DNA of 64,000 nt from Candidatus Synechococcus calcipolaris G9 (GCF_029582805.1 NZ_JAKKUT010000002.1:1388001-1452000), one strand, 5' to 3'; positions 33,601 to 42,430 are shown, numbered from the stretch's first letter. Made by a program: numbers and translations. The notes: generated by a model from the letters alone, not told the origin.

Positions 33601-35438
33601 ATTGCCCCAGCCCGACCCTCTTGGAGACGGAGGGTTTGTCCATCCCATTGCAGTCGTGCATTCACCGGATCCGCTAGGGGAGTATTGACCAGTTGAATCT
33701 GGGCCGTTGCCAGGGTTGCAGCCGCCGAAAATTCATCTACGAAACCCGTCGCCCGGAATTGGCCCTGGAGTTGTCCCGGTAGGTCTGGATTAAACTGCCG
33801 CAGGGCCACATCTTCAGCATTCAGATTAAGTTGCCAGCGTCCTGCGACAACCTGCCCCTGGCCTCGCACCCGTCCCCCTAGGAGTTGACTGTCTAATTGC
33901 TGAAGTAATAGCCGCTCCTGATCAAAGACAATGGTACCAACGGTGGGGTACTGGGCCTGGGGAGCCTGAAAATCAAGCCGGCCCTGGAGCGTTTCCGGTT
34001 GGGCTATAAATCCGCTCAGTTCCAGTTGGGCGGCAACCGTGCCTAGGGTAATAGGGGCAGCCAGATCATAGCTACGGGCGATCGCATCGGCGGGTATCCC
34101 CGTCAAACGCACATTTCCCATGAGTTCTCCCATGGCATCAAGGCGGGCTTCACCGCGAATTTCACCCCCCGCCCGGGGTTGAATCAATAGGCTAGGAATC
34201 GTCAGTTGGCTGGTATCCCCCTGAAAGGCCACATCCAGGGTCTCCACCTCTAGGCGATCCAACTGCATCCGATTGGCATTGGTGATGCGGCCGCTAATGT
34301 TAGGTTCCAAAAGGGGGCCACGAATTTGTATATCATTGACCCGCACTTGCCCCAGTACCGGAATGGGTAACTCAAGCCCCCAATCTGAAAGGGTCTGGCC
34401 AATATCTAGGGGTGCAATTTGAGCCTTCAGATTCCAGCCCTGATCCAGATGGGCCGTTCCCGTTGCCTGCCAATTAACGCGGCCGACGGATCCACTTAAA
34501 TTCCTAACCCGTAGGAGCGACTCTTGAAATTGGGCCTGGCCATTCACATTTCGTAGAGGTTGGGGGAGCATTTCGGCGGTGGCCCCTAGTCCCCTGAGCC
34601 ACAGTTGTCCCTGGATATCTGCCCCAGAGTCAATGGGCAAGGGCGTACTCACATGGCCATCCAACTGCCCCTGCTGCACTTGCACCGTCTCCGGCAAAAA
34701 GCTATTCAGAATAACTAAATTGAGATCTTTCCCCCGCACTTGGGCGCGACCTTGGGTCTGAGCCTGATCCCAGTCTGCTTCTAATCGCCATGTGCCTCCC
34801 ACCCCTAATCGTCCGTGAATATTAGCGCGAATTTGCTCCGTATCCGCCTCAATCTCAATGTTGCCCCGAATCTGCTCAAGCCGCTGGGGAGTTTGGCCGT
34901 AGGGATCAATGATTAGCTGGGCATCCTGGAGCCTGATGGTAACTAAACCGGCATCAATGGGGCCCGGATCCCCCTCAGGTAAGTTTAATTCAGTGCGAAA
35001 CCAACGTCCCTCTTCATCTTCCACTAGAGTGAGTTGGGGTTCTTCCAAGGTAATTCCTAGGTCAAGGCGGCGACTCACCAAAACTTGCCAGAGGTTGAAG
35101 TTAACTTGAATACCATTAACAGAAACATTATCGGCTTCAAAGATGTCTTTGTCGTTTTCCTGGTAACGGTAGGTGGGAATCGTTGAGGGGCCAAAGCGAA
35201 TTCCGTTTAAGCTCACCCGCTCCACGTCCCCCAATTCTACGGGGCGATCTAGGGTTTGTTCCAATTGTTGAGATAATTGGGGAGCTAATTCATCATGGAT
35301 ATAGATCCACAATCGCCATGTGCCACCTGCAATGACGGCGGAACTCGCTAAGAGACTTAACCAAAGAGACCGACGGGTTAGAATTTGCCGCAGGAATCTC
35401 CGTCCCGATCGTGGCTCGGAATTGGAGGGGTCTACCAT
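30690..35438 (-). CDS. tamB: TamB/DUF490-domain translocation protein
   Basis: A 1582-residue giant of the TamB/YtfN (AsmA-like, DUF490) family. An N-terminal membrane helix (LWLSLLASSAVIAGGTWRLWIYI, about 24-46) anchors it in the inner membrane; the rest is periplasmic beta-taco repeat. C-terminal features are the conserved DUF490 region (LNLTAEGSLTLNGTLR, LTRGQLNLFTSLFVLMP), GGEAI-like SSPPRSNAEILSLLGGG, and a final outer-membrane-protein-like end LGLFEYRRRF. The family spans the envelope, moving lipids or assisting outer-membrane protein insertion. No TamA/Omp85 partner gene is adjacent. Its stop codon lies in the target duplication of the MITE-like element. Confidence 0.9.
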   Translation of the reverse strand: MVDPSNSEPRSGRRFLRQILTRRSLWLSLLASSAVIAGGTWRLWIYIHDELAPQLSQQLEQTLDRPVELGDVERVSLNGIRFGPSTIPTYRYQENDKDIFEADNVSVNGIQVNFNLWQVLVSRRLDLGITLEEPQLTLVEDEEGRWFRTELNLPEGDPGPIDAGLVTIRLQDAQLIIDPYGQTPQRLEQIRGNIEIEADTEQIRANIHGRLGVGGTWRLEADWDQAQTQGRAQVRGKDLNLVILNSFLPETVQVQQGQLDGHVSTPLPIDSGADIQGQLWLRGLGATAEMLPQPLRNVNGQAQFQESLLRVRNLSGSVGRVNWQATGTAHLDQGWNLKAQIAPLDIGQTLSDWGLELPIPVLGQVRVNDIQIRGPLLEPNISGRITNANRMQLDRLEVETLDVAFQGDTSQLTIPSLLIQPRAGGEIRGEARLDAMGELMGNVRLTGIPADAIARSYDLAAPITLGTVAAQLELSGFIAQPETLQGRLDFQAPQAQYPTVGTIVFDQERLLLQQLDSQLLGGRVRGQGQVVAGRWQLNLNAEDVALRQFNPDLPGQLQGQFRATGFVDEFSAAATLATAQIQLVNTPLADPVNARLQWDGQTLRLQEGRAGAILARGTIGLNFDDLTIAGVNLTLQADELPLTSLPLPELPIPVALAGTSNFQGQLTGNLGDLQFTGQLGLTNFGINDFDFAQNLAGTVSLSQTQGVELALAGQGDRLQVVLDANFEPERFLIQRDQAIARGQRQGEDLRIQVAQFPLESLEVRLPNLPKYAIPAGMATADALLNWRTPTLRGTLLVEEPGLGNWRGDRLQAAFNYADGAFNLTSSELTKDESRYQLTARLQPDRGLSRAQLVIDNGELNDVVALGNLLGLPGLDPPVYGTAADLDLVPVGIPQAPLLSQIRRFSEVQLLQAEAIAAAEEVRLPRWQDLNGQFNGQITLMNHPGTGLVTSFELQGQSWQWGRYPIERVITSGRFGDRTLTLNTFQIDAGGGTIQAEGRIGQTHSARLAIDDFSLGTLRSLIPFPDVDLEGNLDLRATLTGALGRPQFEGQLALQDGTLNTHPVREANATFSYGQDRVAFQGQALFDSPDPVTVSGSFPYQAPFSPGPLQDDSLLLTMQVKDQGLGLVNLLTDEVKWVDGQGELQVQVQGTLGQPLVEGILSIDQATLSTPALDAPLTDVSARIRFDRDRIRVEGVQGQFSSGQIEMAGVLPLAIALSSDDPDRDTPLTLSLNQIRLQAKEVYTGDVNGTILITDSLRSPDISGTVRLSQGQFDLGIALAGNGTVPALNGNGNRNGNGLFQPPEFDGFQILLGQNVNITRAPVLNLTAEGSLTLNGTLRTLQPEGEIRLTRGQLNLFTSLFVLMPNRPNTVRFNPAFGLDPELNLNLVTTVTEVFTTGTNRLNEFGDVTATSLGSLNTIRVVAQVEGRASQFQTNLPAAIELSSSPPRSNAEILSLLGGGFNPLQNQASGELILANLATSALFNNVQAALDNLVGSQTSFRIFPALVPPNRGDREESPVLAVGAELGFQVTDRFSISALQLLTAPQTSTRLNLGYQFTEHFGVSTQLGADGQSLGLFEYRRRF

Positions 35439-35624
35439 AGGAATCTATCTCGCTCACACATCGCTCACATATATGCTATATGCCTAGTGGCACACCTAGC
35501 CTAGCGAATTTTGGCACAGGGTGGAACATGACTCTTTATTCCCCCTAGGGCGATCGCTGGGAATGTATGCAACTTTTAGGATCATATTCAAATATTCAAA
35601 TTCTCCATGGGTCAGGTGCATCGT

Positions 35625-36297
35625 ATGAAATGGCTGTACGGACTGTATATTGCGGCGGGGGTTGCCCTCTTTTTCAAAATGTTATTCATGCCGGATCAGG
35701 TCTTCGATGCGGATAATCGGGCGATCGTGGCGGCCATTGTCCAAGATAGTGGCATTCCCAATGCCCTTACGGGGATACTATTTCGCAATCGCCTCTATGA
35801 CACTATTTTTGAAGTGTTGGTCTTCACCGTTGCCATTATGGGGGTACGGTATTTATTGGCCAATGAGAAACCCCTGAGCACGGTACATCAATTGCCCGAT
35901 CAACCCTCCATTGTCCTGGCTCGCTTGGGGGCAACGATCGCCGCCATCGTCAGTATTGAACTGGCTCTGCGGGGGCACCTCAGTCCGGGGGGGGGGCTTT
36001 GCGGCGGGGGTGGCAGGGGGAACTGCCATTAGCTTGGTGGCTATTACCGCTGCACCGGAATGGATGGAGGCCCTTTATCAGCGATGGCGGGCCGGGACGG
36101 TGGAAAAAGTTTCAGTCTTAGTGTTTATTCTCTTGGCCTTCATGCCCCTGATCGGCCTGGAACTTCCCCAGGGGGAAATGGGCCGTCTTGTCAGTGGGGG
36201 GATCATCCCCTTGCTGAATGTTTTGGTGGCGGTGAAGGTGGCCCTTGGTTCCTGGGCTGCGATCTTGCTTTTTATCCGCTATCGTGGGCTATTGTGA
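35625..36297 (+). pseudogene. MnhB/MrpB-like antiporter subunit, frameshifted at a 10-G tract
   Basis: A membrane protein related to subunit B (MnhB/MrpB) of Mrp-type Na+/H+ antiporters. The first frame gives helices and RLYDTIFEVLVFTVAIMGVRYLL, then ALRGHLSPGGG. At 35987-35996 ten consecutive G residues shift the frame, after which FAAGVAGGTAISLVAITAAP and VSVLVFILLAFMPLIGLE continue in the other frame. With nine G residues the two halves join into the family's conserved HLSPGGGFAAG motif. This may be a sequencing error, a true mutation, or a slippage-controlled gene. ATG at 35625 follows AGGTG; ATG at 35607 is possible. No other mrp genes are near. The end overlaps nanE by nine bases. Confidence 0.72.
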
Positions 36298-37017
36298 ATC
36301 CCCAGTGGAACTAGGGGCGATCGCCCGGCAGTAGGCCTGAACCTTGAGATCAATCCCGGTAATATCCGTGCCCACCACGACGGCAAAGGCTCCCAAATCC
36401 AAGGCTTTTCGGGCCATTTGCGGCGATGAGATGCCCCCTTCGCACAATACTGGCACCTTTAAGGTTTGCACTAGGGTCTCTAATAATTCCCAACCGGGGG
36501 GCGCGTAGGTCTGGGTTTCTGCGGTGTAACCATAGAGGGTCGTACCAACACAATCGGCTCCGGCGGCAACGGCTTCCTCCGCTGCTCCTAGGGTATCAAT
36601 GTCCGCCATCACCGGCTTTTCTAGTTCGGTATGGATCCGTTCAATTAAGGACTTTAGGGGTTCGGGGCGCGATCGCAGCGTGGCATCGATGGCAATGATA
36701 TCGGCTCCGGCTAAGGCCACGGCGGCGGCATCCCCAAATCGCGGCGTAATATATACGGGATAGTCGGCTAAAACCTGTTTCCATAGGCCAATGATCGGCA
36801 GGTGAGTCTGATTGCTCTGATGACGCTGTTGCCGCACTGCCTGGATATGGGCTGGCGTATTAATGCGGACACCAACGGCCCCTTGCCCGATCGCGGCGAT
36901 CGCCATGGCAGCAATGATATTCGGTTCGGCCAGGGGCGATTCCGGTGGAGCCTGACAGGAAACAATCAAACCTCCCCGCAACTGGGGAAAAAATTTAGCC
37001 GTCAGATTTTGATTCAT
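36289..37017 (-). CDS. nanE: N-acetylmannosamine-6-phosphate 2-epimerase
   Basis: A 242-residue TIM-barrel enzyme interconverting N-acetylmannosamine 6-phosphate and N-acetylglucosamine 6-phosphate. The family opening GGLIVSCQAPPESPL and the barrel motifs PVYITPRFGDAAAVALAGADIIAIDAT, VMADIDTLGAAEEAVAAGADCVGTTLYGYT and VPVLCEGGISSPQMARKALDLGAFAVVVGTDI are all recognisable; the Lys-containing active site near GLWKQVL is present. Other sialic-acid catabolism genes (nanA, nanK) are absent here, so in this organism it may feed amino-sugar recycling. It converges on and overlaps the MrpB-like gene by nine bases. Confidence 0.93.
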   Translation of the reverse strand: MNQNLTAKFFPQLRGGLIVSCQAPPESPLAEPNIIAAMAIAAIGQGAVGVRINTPAHIQAVRQQRHQSNQTHLPIIGLWKQVLADYPVYITPRFGDAAAVALAGADIIAIDATLRSRPEPLKSLIERIHTELEKPVMADIDTLGAAEEAVAAGADCVGTTLYGYTAETQTYAPPGWELLETLVQTLKVPVLCEGGISSPQMARKALDLGAFAVVVGTDITGIDLKVQAYCRAIAPSSTGDSQ

Positions 37018-37083
37018 GGCATTTGTAACGTATTGTAAAGGAGATTAAGATTTAAGATAGAAGTGAGAACACCCTAATAACAT

Positions 37084-37395
37084 ATGCTGCATTCAAACCT
37101 GCCGGAACCCCAACTGTTGAAAATTCTTTTAGAACCCCTACTAGATGACTATCAATACTGGTTTAGTCGGGCTAATACCCTCCTGCGCACCGAGGTCATT
37201 CCCTTTTTAGGGGTTGAATCCCAGCAAGCCCTACTCCATCGGGTTGAAGAGGCCCAACGCAATGTCACCGCCGCCCAAAGTTTGTTTCAGGCCACGGATG
37301 GCCAAGTGGGGGTTGATACCGCAGTTCTAATGAACTGGCATAAATTAGTAACAGAGTGTTGGCAAATTGCGCATCAATATCGTTCTAGTAAATAA
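37084..37395 (+). CDS. DUF2605 protein
   Basis: A 103-residue cytosolic protein of the cyanobacteria-specific DUF2605 family. Recognisable are LLKILLEPLLDDYQYWFSRA at the start and LMNWHKLVTECWQIA at the end. No catalytic residues can be proposed. It is the first gene of a conserved set with DUF2973 and the GTPase below (DUF2605 and DUF2973 genes commonly occur side by side), which points to a shared process. Spacing to the next gene is about 110 bp. Confidence 0.8.
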   Translation: MLHSNLPEPQLLKILLEPLLDDYQYWFSRANTLLRTEVIPFLGVESQQALLHRVEEAQRNVTAAQSLFQATDGQVGVDTAVLMNWHKLVTECWQIAHQYRSSK

Positions 37396-37505
37396 TTTTT
37401 CCGTAAAATGAATGAGGCCACCCCGGCGATTATTCTAGATCATTGCCATTTAGCCCAGCGCTAAGCCCTGCCTACCCCACCCTAGCCCCTCGGAGGATGA
37501 GTTCA

Positions 37506-37796
37506 ATGCTACAGTTTCTCTATATTGTTGCCTTTACCATTTTGGCTCTTTTAGCAATGGCTAACCTCATTCGTAATTTACTCACCCTAGGCATTGAAGC
37601 CCAGCGCAACTATGGCCAGCCCCGTTCGCCGATGCCCTCCGTTAGTCATCCTGAATTGCTCGATAGCCATGGAGATGTCATTGATGAACCCCTATTGGTG
37701 ATGCGATCGCTGAGTGTGGATGATGCCCGAGCCCAGTTAGATGCCCTTTACGATGAGTCACCGGGTTATGGAGATGAATCTCGCGGCGAAGTTTAA
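37506..37796 (+). CDS. DUF2973 membrane protein
   Basis: A 96-residue protein of the cyanobacterial DUF2973 family. It has one N-terminal membrane helix (LQFLYIVAFTILALLAMANLI) and a hydrophilic tail with SVSHPELLDSHGDVIDEPLLVM, the conserved family block. ATG at 37506 is chosen because GGAGG lies about ten bases upstream; in-frame starts further upstream (37443, 37497) lack a site. The last 29 bases overlap the start of the GTPase gene, suggesting coupled translation. Confidence 0.8.
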   Translation: MLQFLYIVAFTILALLAMANLIRNLLTLGIEAQRNYGQPRSPMPSVSHPELLDSHGDVIDEPLLVMRSLSVDDARAQLDALYDESPGYGDESRGEV

Positions 37797-38991
37797 GGCA
37801 TGGGCCGGGTTAGCGCCCCTAAAACAATGGTTTCAAGTTGATCCCGATCGCCTAGCGGAAATTCTTAAGGAGGCGCGATCGCGGCTACCGACTACAGAAG
37901 TTTTACTCATTGGTAAACCCCAGGCGGGCAAAAGTTCGATCATTCGCGCCCTTACAGGTGCAGATCCTAACATTATTGGCCAGGGATTTCGTCCCCATAC
38001 CACCCATACCCAGCGGTATCAATTTCCCACCGCTGACCTACCCCTTCTCACCTTTACCGATACGGTGGGCTTAGGGGAAACGGCCGCAGATACCACGGCG
38101 ATCGTTGAGGAATTAGATCAACTCCTCACTGATAGCCAAAAAGCCCAGATCATTATCCTGACGATTAAGGTGAATGATTTTGCCACGGATCGCCTCTACC
38201 AGATTGCCCATCATCTCAAGGAAAAGCAGCCGCGTATTCCCATTCTTTTGGCCCTGACCTGCCTCCATGAACTCTATCCAGCAAATGTAGTCGATCATCC
38301 CCCCTATCCGCCAGAACTGGCCCAAGTTCAAACAGCCCTAGACAGCATCCAGAATCAGTTTGCCCCCCTAAGCTCCACCGCCATTCCCCTAGATTTCACC
38401 TTAGACGAAGATGGGTTTACCCCTGTTTTTTATGGTCTAGAGGCCCTTGGCTCATCCCTAGAAGCAGCCTTACCGGACGCAGAAGCTAAAGTCATTCATG
38501 ATCTTCTCCAGCAAACGGATAGGGGGGATCAGTTGGGTTCCCTCTATCGCCAAGTGGGGCGACGGTATATTGCCCCCTTTGCTGTTATTGCCGCTACCTT
38601 AGCTGCCGTACCCTTACCCTTTGCCACAATGCCGGTGTTGATTGCGGTGCAGATGACCATGGTGGTGTTACTAGGGCAGTTGTATGGCCAAACCCTTTCT
38701 CCCTCCCAGGCAGGGGGAATTTTAACGACCATTGGCGGCGGTTTTATTGCCCGACTGGTGGGGCAACAACTGGTCAAGTTTATTCCTGGGTTTGGTTTGA
38801 TTTTGTCAGCGTCTTGGTCTGCCGCCTATACCTGGGCCCTGGGGGAAGCAGCCTGTGTCTATTTCGGCGATTTAATGGGCGGCAAAACGCCGGATCCCGA
38901 TCGCATCCGTCAAGTGTTAGATGAAACTTTTGTACAGGCTCAGCAGGAACTCCGTCAATGGACAACCACCGCAGTGAAGAAACCAGAATAA
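37768..38991 (+). CDS. GTPase with DUF697 C-terminal membrane domain
   Basis: About 407 residues. A Ras-like GTPase domain has a P-loop GKPQAGKSS, a switch/G3 element FTDTVGLGE, and a G4-like position that reads LALTCLHEL rather than the usual NKxD, so nucleotide specificity is uncertain. The C-terminal part (about 275-380) has two hydrophobic segments and matches the DUF697 region of YcjF-like GTPases (FAVIAATLAAVPLPFATMPVL, GGGFIARLVGQQLVKFIPGFG). ATG at 37768 is one of two close starts (37774 is the other), both inside the DUF2973 gene. Probably membrane-associated; function unknown. Confidence 0.78.
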   Translation: MEMNLAAKFKAWAGLAPLKQWFQVDPDRLAEILKEARSRLPTTEVLLIGKPQAGKSSIIRALTGADPNIIGQGFRPHTTHTQRYQFPTADLPLLTFTDTVGLGETAADTTAIVEELDQLLTDSQKAQIIILTIKVNDFATDRLYQIAHHLKEKQPRIPILLALTCLHELYPANVVDHPPYPPELAQVQTALDSIQNQFAPLSSTAIPLDFTLDEDGFTPVFYGLEALGSSLEAALPDAEAKVIHDLLQQTDRGDQLGSLYRQVGRRYIAPFAVIAATLAAVPLPFATMPVLIAVQMTMVVLLGQLYGQTLSPSQAGGILTTIGGGFIARLVGQQLVKFIPGFGLILSASWSAAYTWALGEAACVYFGDLMGGKTPDPDRIRQVLDETFVQAQQELRQWTTTAVKKPE

Positions 38992-39744
38992 CTATAATCC
39001 GAGGAAATTACGGATTTGTGCGACGGTTTGCTTTTGCTGCATTAACGACCCGCGACAAAGGGGATCAAGGGAGATACGCTTACCAGAATCCTGAATGACC
39101 AAAATTTCCGGAGAACCTTTAGGGGCAGAGGATGGTTTGAGCTCAATTGCCTGGATGTGATTCAGAGGATACTGGCTTAACTGTCGGCTGAATACCCCTT
39201 GATATCCCATCGTCAATGTTCCGAGGGACTGATCAAAATCCACGATTCCAACTTTGCTAAATCCAAGGATCCAAACAATCCCGATACTGGGAAAAAGTAC
39301 CAAAAATATCCATCCCAGCCAACGATCATCCTGACGAGCAAACAGTTCAGCTTGTCCGGGTTCTTCTAAAAAGAGATTAATTTCTTGGGCTAAATTTTCA
39401 TGCCACTCTCGAAATCCAGTATGGTCGCCGACATTAATAGAGCCATCACGGGTTTGCAATTTTGTTTGATAACCACGATTCACTCGTTCTGATCCTAGTT
39501 GCTCAACCCAAGCTCCTTCAATAATTGCCAAAGGAATCGTGCGACTCTGGCTTCCCCAAAGATGACTGTCCCTGAGGTGACATTCGCCGTCATTGGCCGA
39601 GGTACGATGACAGTCGAGTTCATTGGTTCCCATGACCATAAGAGGAATAGTCCCCCCTAGGATCAGGGCACATCCAAGTCCCCAGCTTAACCAGGGGCGA
39701 TCGCGGAGGATCAGACGATGGGGACGGGAGGTAAAGCGAGCCAC
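38992..39744 (-). CDS. Membrane protein of unknown function, paralogue 1
   Basis: A 250-residue protein with two membrane regions: LSWGLGCALILGGTIPLMVMG near residues 20-40 and WLGWIFLVLFPSIGIVWILG near 145-165. Between them is a domain with paired cysteines (LDCHRTS and GECHL), and after the second region a PH-like beta segment (VDFDQSLGTLTMGYQG, LNHIQAIELKPS). It is clearly related to the protein encoded immediately upstream (ITC/LTCQR with GDCRM, IDKSLGTVLIRKKG), so the pair arose by tandem duplication. I do not recognise a named family. The two genes are 30 bases apart. Confidence 0.55.
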   Translation of the reverse strand: MARFTSRPHRLILRDRPWLSWGLGCALILGGTIPLMVMGTNELDCHRTSANDGECHLRDSHLWGSQSRTIPLAIIEGAWVEQLGSERVNRGYQTKLQTRDGSINVGDHTGFREWHENLAQEINLFLEEPGQAELFARQDDRWLGWIFLVLFPSIGIVWILGFSKVGIVDFDQSLGTLTMGYQGVFSRQLSQYPLNHIQAIELKPSSAPKGSPEILVIQDSGKRISLDPLCRGSLMQQKQTVAQIRNFLGL

Positions 39745-39774
39745 ACATGCTCCTGCAAGGCAAATTAATATGTC

Positions 39775-40566
39775 CTAATAATATCCAGATCTGTCGTGAT
39801 TTATATCAGAACTTAAATTAAGAAATTCACGGATCTTTTCAGCTATTAGGGCTTTGGGACGGCGGCCAGAACTATAATAACTTCGCAGGGGAATATAACC
39901 TCCAGAACGCATCACTAGGGCAACACGGTAGGTATCACCATCGGAACAGTCAGATGTTTGTACTATCACTGACGTTACATCCTTCAAGGCATACTTATTG
40001 ACATCCTGATTCAGAAAACCCTTTTTGCGGATCAGCACGGTTCCTAGGGATTTATCAATCTCAATAATCAGTTTCTTGATACCAAATAAAAGAACCAGGA
40101 GTGAAATTCCCGGAACAAGGATCACAATGAGAATGCCAAGCCAAAAGTTATCTTCTTCTTCGTACAGTGTTGATCCAGAGCCAGCAATAAATTGATTAAT
40201 ACGGCGGGCTAAATCACGATGGTAGCCATAATTTGAGGTATAGATCCCACTAAAGGGAAATACCCCTTCTGTTGTCACTAATCGAACTTGGTAGGTTGTG
40301 GATCCCTCACTATCCGTACTGCTCTCGACGATCGCTTCTTGGATAGCCGCGAGGGGAATGCGCTTAATATCCCGTTTAATCAAGGTCATCCCCGACATTC
40401 GACAATCGCCACTTCCATCATTTTGGCGTTGACAGGTTAGCTCATATCGACCTAAAAAAAGAAGCGGAATAAATGCAGCAAAAATAAAAACCACCCAAAT
40501 CACAATCAACGTCCAAGGTTGCTCTTCAATCACTAATCGACGATGGGACTCTTCAGTTACTTTCAT
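39775..40566 (-). CDS. Membrane protein of unknown function, paralogue 2
   Basis: A 263-residue paralogue of the previous protein. It has a first membrane region LIVIWVVFIFAAFIPLLFLG, a paired-cysteine loop (LTCQR and GDCRM), the conserved IPLAAIQEAIVES segment, a second membrane region WLGILIVILVPGISLLVLLFG, and a PH-like segment with IDKSLGTVLIRKKGFLNQDV. Paralogue 1 has the matching IPLAIIEGAWVEQ and VDFDQSLGTLTMGY. The gene lies 40 bases downstream of an ABC exporter gene on the same strand, so these small proteins may assist that transporter; that is inference. Function unknown. Confidence 0.55.
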   Translation of the reverse strand: MKVTEESHRRLVIEEQPWTLIVIWVVFIFAAFIPLLFLGRYELTCQRQNDGSGDCRMSGMTLIKRDIKRIPLAAIQEAIVESSTDSEGSTTYQVRLVTTEGVFPFSGIYTSNYGYHRDLARRINQFIAGSGSTLYEEEDNFWLGILIVILVPGISLLVLLFGIKKLIIEIDKSLGTVLIRKKGFLNQDVNKYALKDVTSVIVQTSDCSDGDTYRVALVMRSGGYIPLRSYYSSGRRPKALIAEKIREFLNLSSDINHDRSGYY

Positions 40567-40606
40567 GGTTAAGTCCTGATTAATTCTTGGTTAGGTGAAG
40601 TTTAAT

Positions 40607-42430
40607 TTAATCGGGCGATCGCCCTCGGTATTTATGATCCGCTTGAATAGAATAGAGATGGGCATAGAGACCCTCTTGATGTAATAGGAATTCATGGGTT
40701 CCAACTTCTTTAATATAGCCCTGATCAAGGACGACAATTTGATCCGCATCCCGTACCGTACTAAGGCGGTGGGCAATGATAATCATTGTGCGAGTACCGG
40801 TAATTTCCTGGAGGGCCTGTTGAATTTCCAGCTCCGATTCGTAATCCAGGCTAGAAGTTGCTTCATCAAACACTAAAACATCGGGGTTAGCCATCAGAGC
40901 GCGGGCAATCCCTAACCGTTGCCGCTGCCCCCCAGAAAGGCGGACTCCCCGCTCGCCGACAATGGTTTGATAGCCCATGGGTAAAGAGGTAATAAATTCA
41001 TCCACCCGGGCAATTTCACAGGCCCGAATCACGTCCCTAGGGTCTGCTTGGGGATTGGCATAGGTGAGATTATCCCACAGGGTACCGTTAAAAACATCCA
41101 CTTCTTGGTGAACAATTGCCAGCCGTTGACGATAGGCGCGAATATTCAGGTCTTGAATATCCTGACCATCCATGAGAATGCGGCCTGTATCGGTGGAGAA
41201 ATAACGGAAAAGGAGTTTAATGAGTGTGGATTTCCCCGATCCCGATCGCCCCACTAAGGCAATGGTTTGACAAGGCTCAATGAGAAGATTGATATCCTTA
41301 AGGATGGGGTTGCCGTCATGGTAGCTAAACTGAACATTTTGAAAGTGAATTTTACCCGTGAATTTTAGCTGCTGCGTGGCCGTCACCGTCAGGGATCCGC
41401 CATCTTGGCCGGTGGATACGTCCATAAATTCATGGAATCGCAAAATGGAGGCATAACGGCGGGCAAAGACTTCAGCCACTTGGCTAATGGGGGTAATTTC
41501 GGCATAGGCCATACTTGCCAAGGTATAAATGGTAATGAAATGGCCAATGGACATGCGCCCGGCGATCGTTATCGCCAAAGAAAATCCGAGCAGAATAAAT
41601 AAACAAAACTGGACAAAGGTGGTCTGCCAAGTAATTAACCACACATAACCTCGGTGAATCCGATTGATCACCACATTGATTTCCCGATCCAGGCGTTTCC
41701 GTTGACGCTCTAGTTCCCTTGCTTCACTGGCAAAAGCTTTGACGGTTTTAATATTGGTGATAATTTCCGATGTGCGGCTTTCTGTGTTTTCAATGTAGCT
41801 ATCGAGGATTTCTTCTTTTTGGATCAGGTAATGGAGCGATCGCAGGGTGAAGATTAAAATCAGACCAAAGGACATTAAAAGTCCTAGGGAAACGGGCCAT
41901 TCTAGCCACCAGAGAATGACACCAATACCCAAAACTCGCACCAGCTTGGGAATTAACTGTCCGGCAATTTCTGGATAGCTCCAGGTATGATTTGATACCC
42001 CTTTCGATACCCGTGAGGCAATCCGCCCCGGATTATTCTCGTCATAAAACTCTAGGGGCAAGGTCAAGACTTTTTCGATGGCCTTGTAGCTGTAATCGCG
42101 GCGGGCTTTTAAGGCAATGAGCCAGTGATACCACACCCCCAGCCAGGGCTGCACCGGCGCACGCACAATCGTTGCCAGAAAAATAATACCGCCCAAAACC
42201 CCCAGATAAAGTCCTGGGGTCACACTCCAACCAGCAAAATTAGCAATGGTCTTTGCCAGCCATTCCACGGGAAAATCAAGGGACTGATCGGATAAGAGAT
42301 TGAGGATTTGCCCGATCGCGTAGGGAACTAGGAGATCAACTAATTCAAATAAACTCGAGGCTGCAATACTGAGAATTGCCACCCAGCGATAGTCCCGGTA
42401 GTATCCCAAGATGTCCTTAAAGGTTGCCAT
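40607..42430 (-). CDS. ABC exporter, fused permease and ATPase
   Basis: A 607-residue half-transporter of the ABCB/MsbA-like exporter class. Six membrane helices fill residues about 15-320. The ATPase domain follows with Walker A GRSGSGKST, Q-loop IVHQEVDVFNG, signature LSGGQRQRLGIARALM, Walker B VLVFDEATSSLD and the switch IIIAHRLSTV. It would act as a homodimer in the inner membrane. Substrate cannot be inferred; typical relatives move lipids, peptides or drugs. It starts 150 to 200 bp from the RHH antitoxin gene and leads into the paralogous pair downstream on the same strand. Confidence 0.92.
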   Translation of the reverse strand: MATFKDILGYYRDYRWVAILSIAASSLFELVDLLVPYAIGQILNLLSDQSLDFPVEWLAKTIANFAGWSVTPGLYLGVLGGIIFLATIVRAPVQPWLGVWYHWLIALKARRDYSYKAIEKVLTLPLEFYDENNPGRIASRVSKGVSNHTWSYPEIAGQLIPKLVRVLGIGVILWWLEWPVSLGLLMSFGLILIFTLRSLHYLIQKEEILDSYIENTESRTSEIITNIKTVKAFASEARELERQRKRLDREINVVINRIHRGYVWLITWQTTFVQFCLFILLGFSLAITIAGRMSIGHFITIYTLASMAYAEITPISQVAEVFARRYASILRFHEFMDVSTGQDGGSLTVTATQQLKFTGKIHFQNVQFSYHDGNPILKDINLLIEPCQTIALVGRSGSGKSTLIKLLFRYFSTDTGRILMDGQDIQDLNIRAYRQRLAIVHQEVDVFNGTLWDNLTYANPQADPRDVIRACEIARVDEFITSLPMGYQTIVGERGVRLSGGQRQRLGIARALMANPDVLVFDEATSSLDYESELEIQQALQEITGTRTMIIIAHRLSTVRDADQIVVLDQGYIKEVGTHEFLLHQEGLYAHLYSIQADHKYRGRSPD

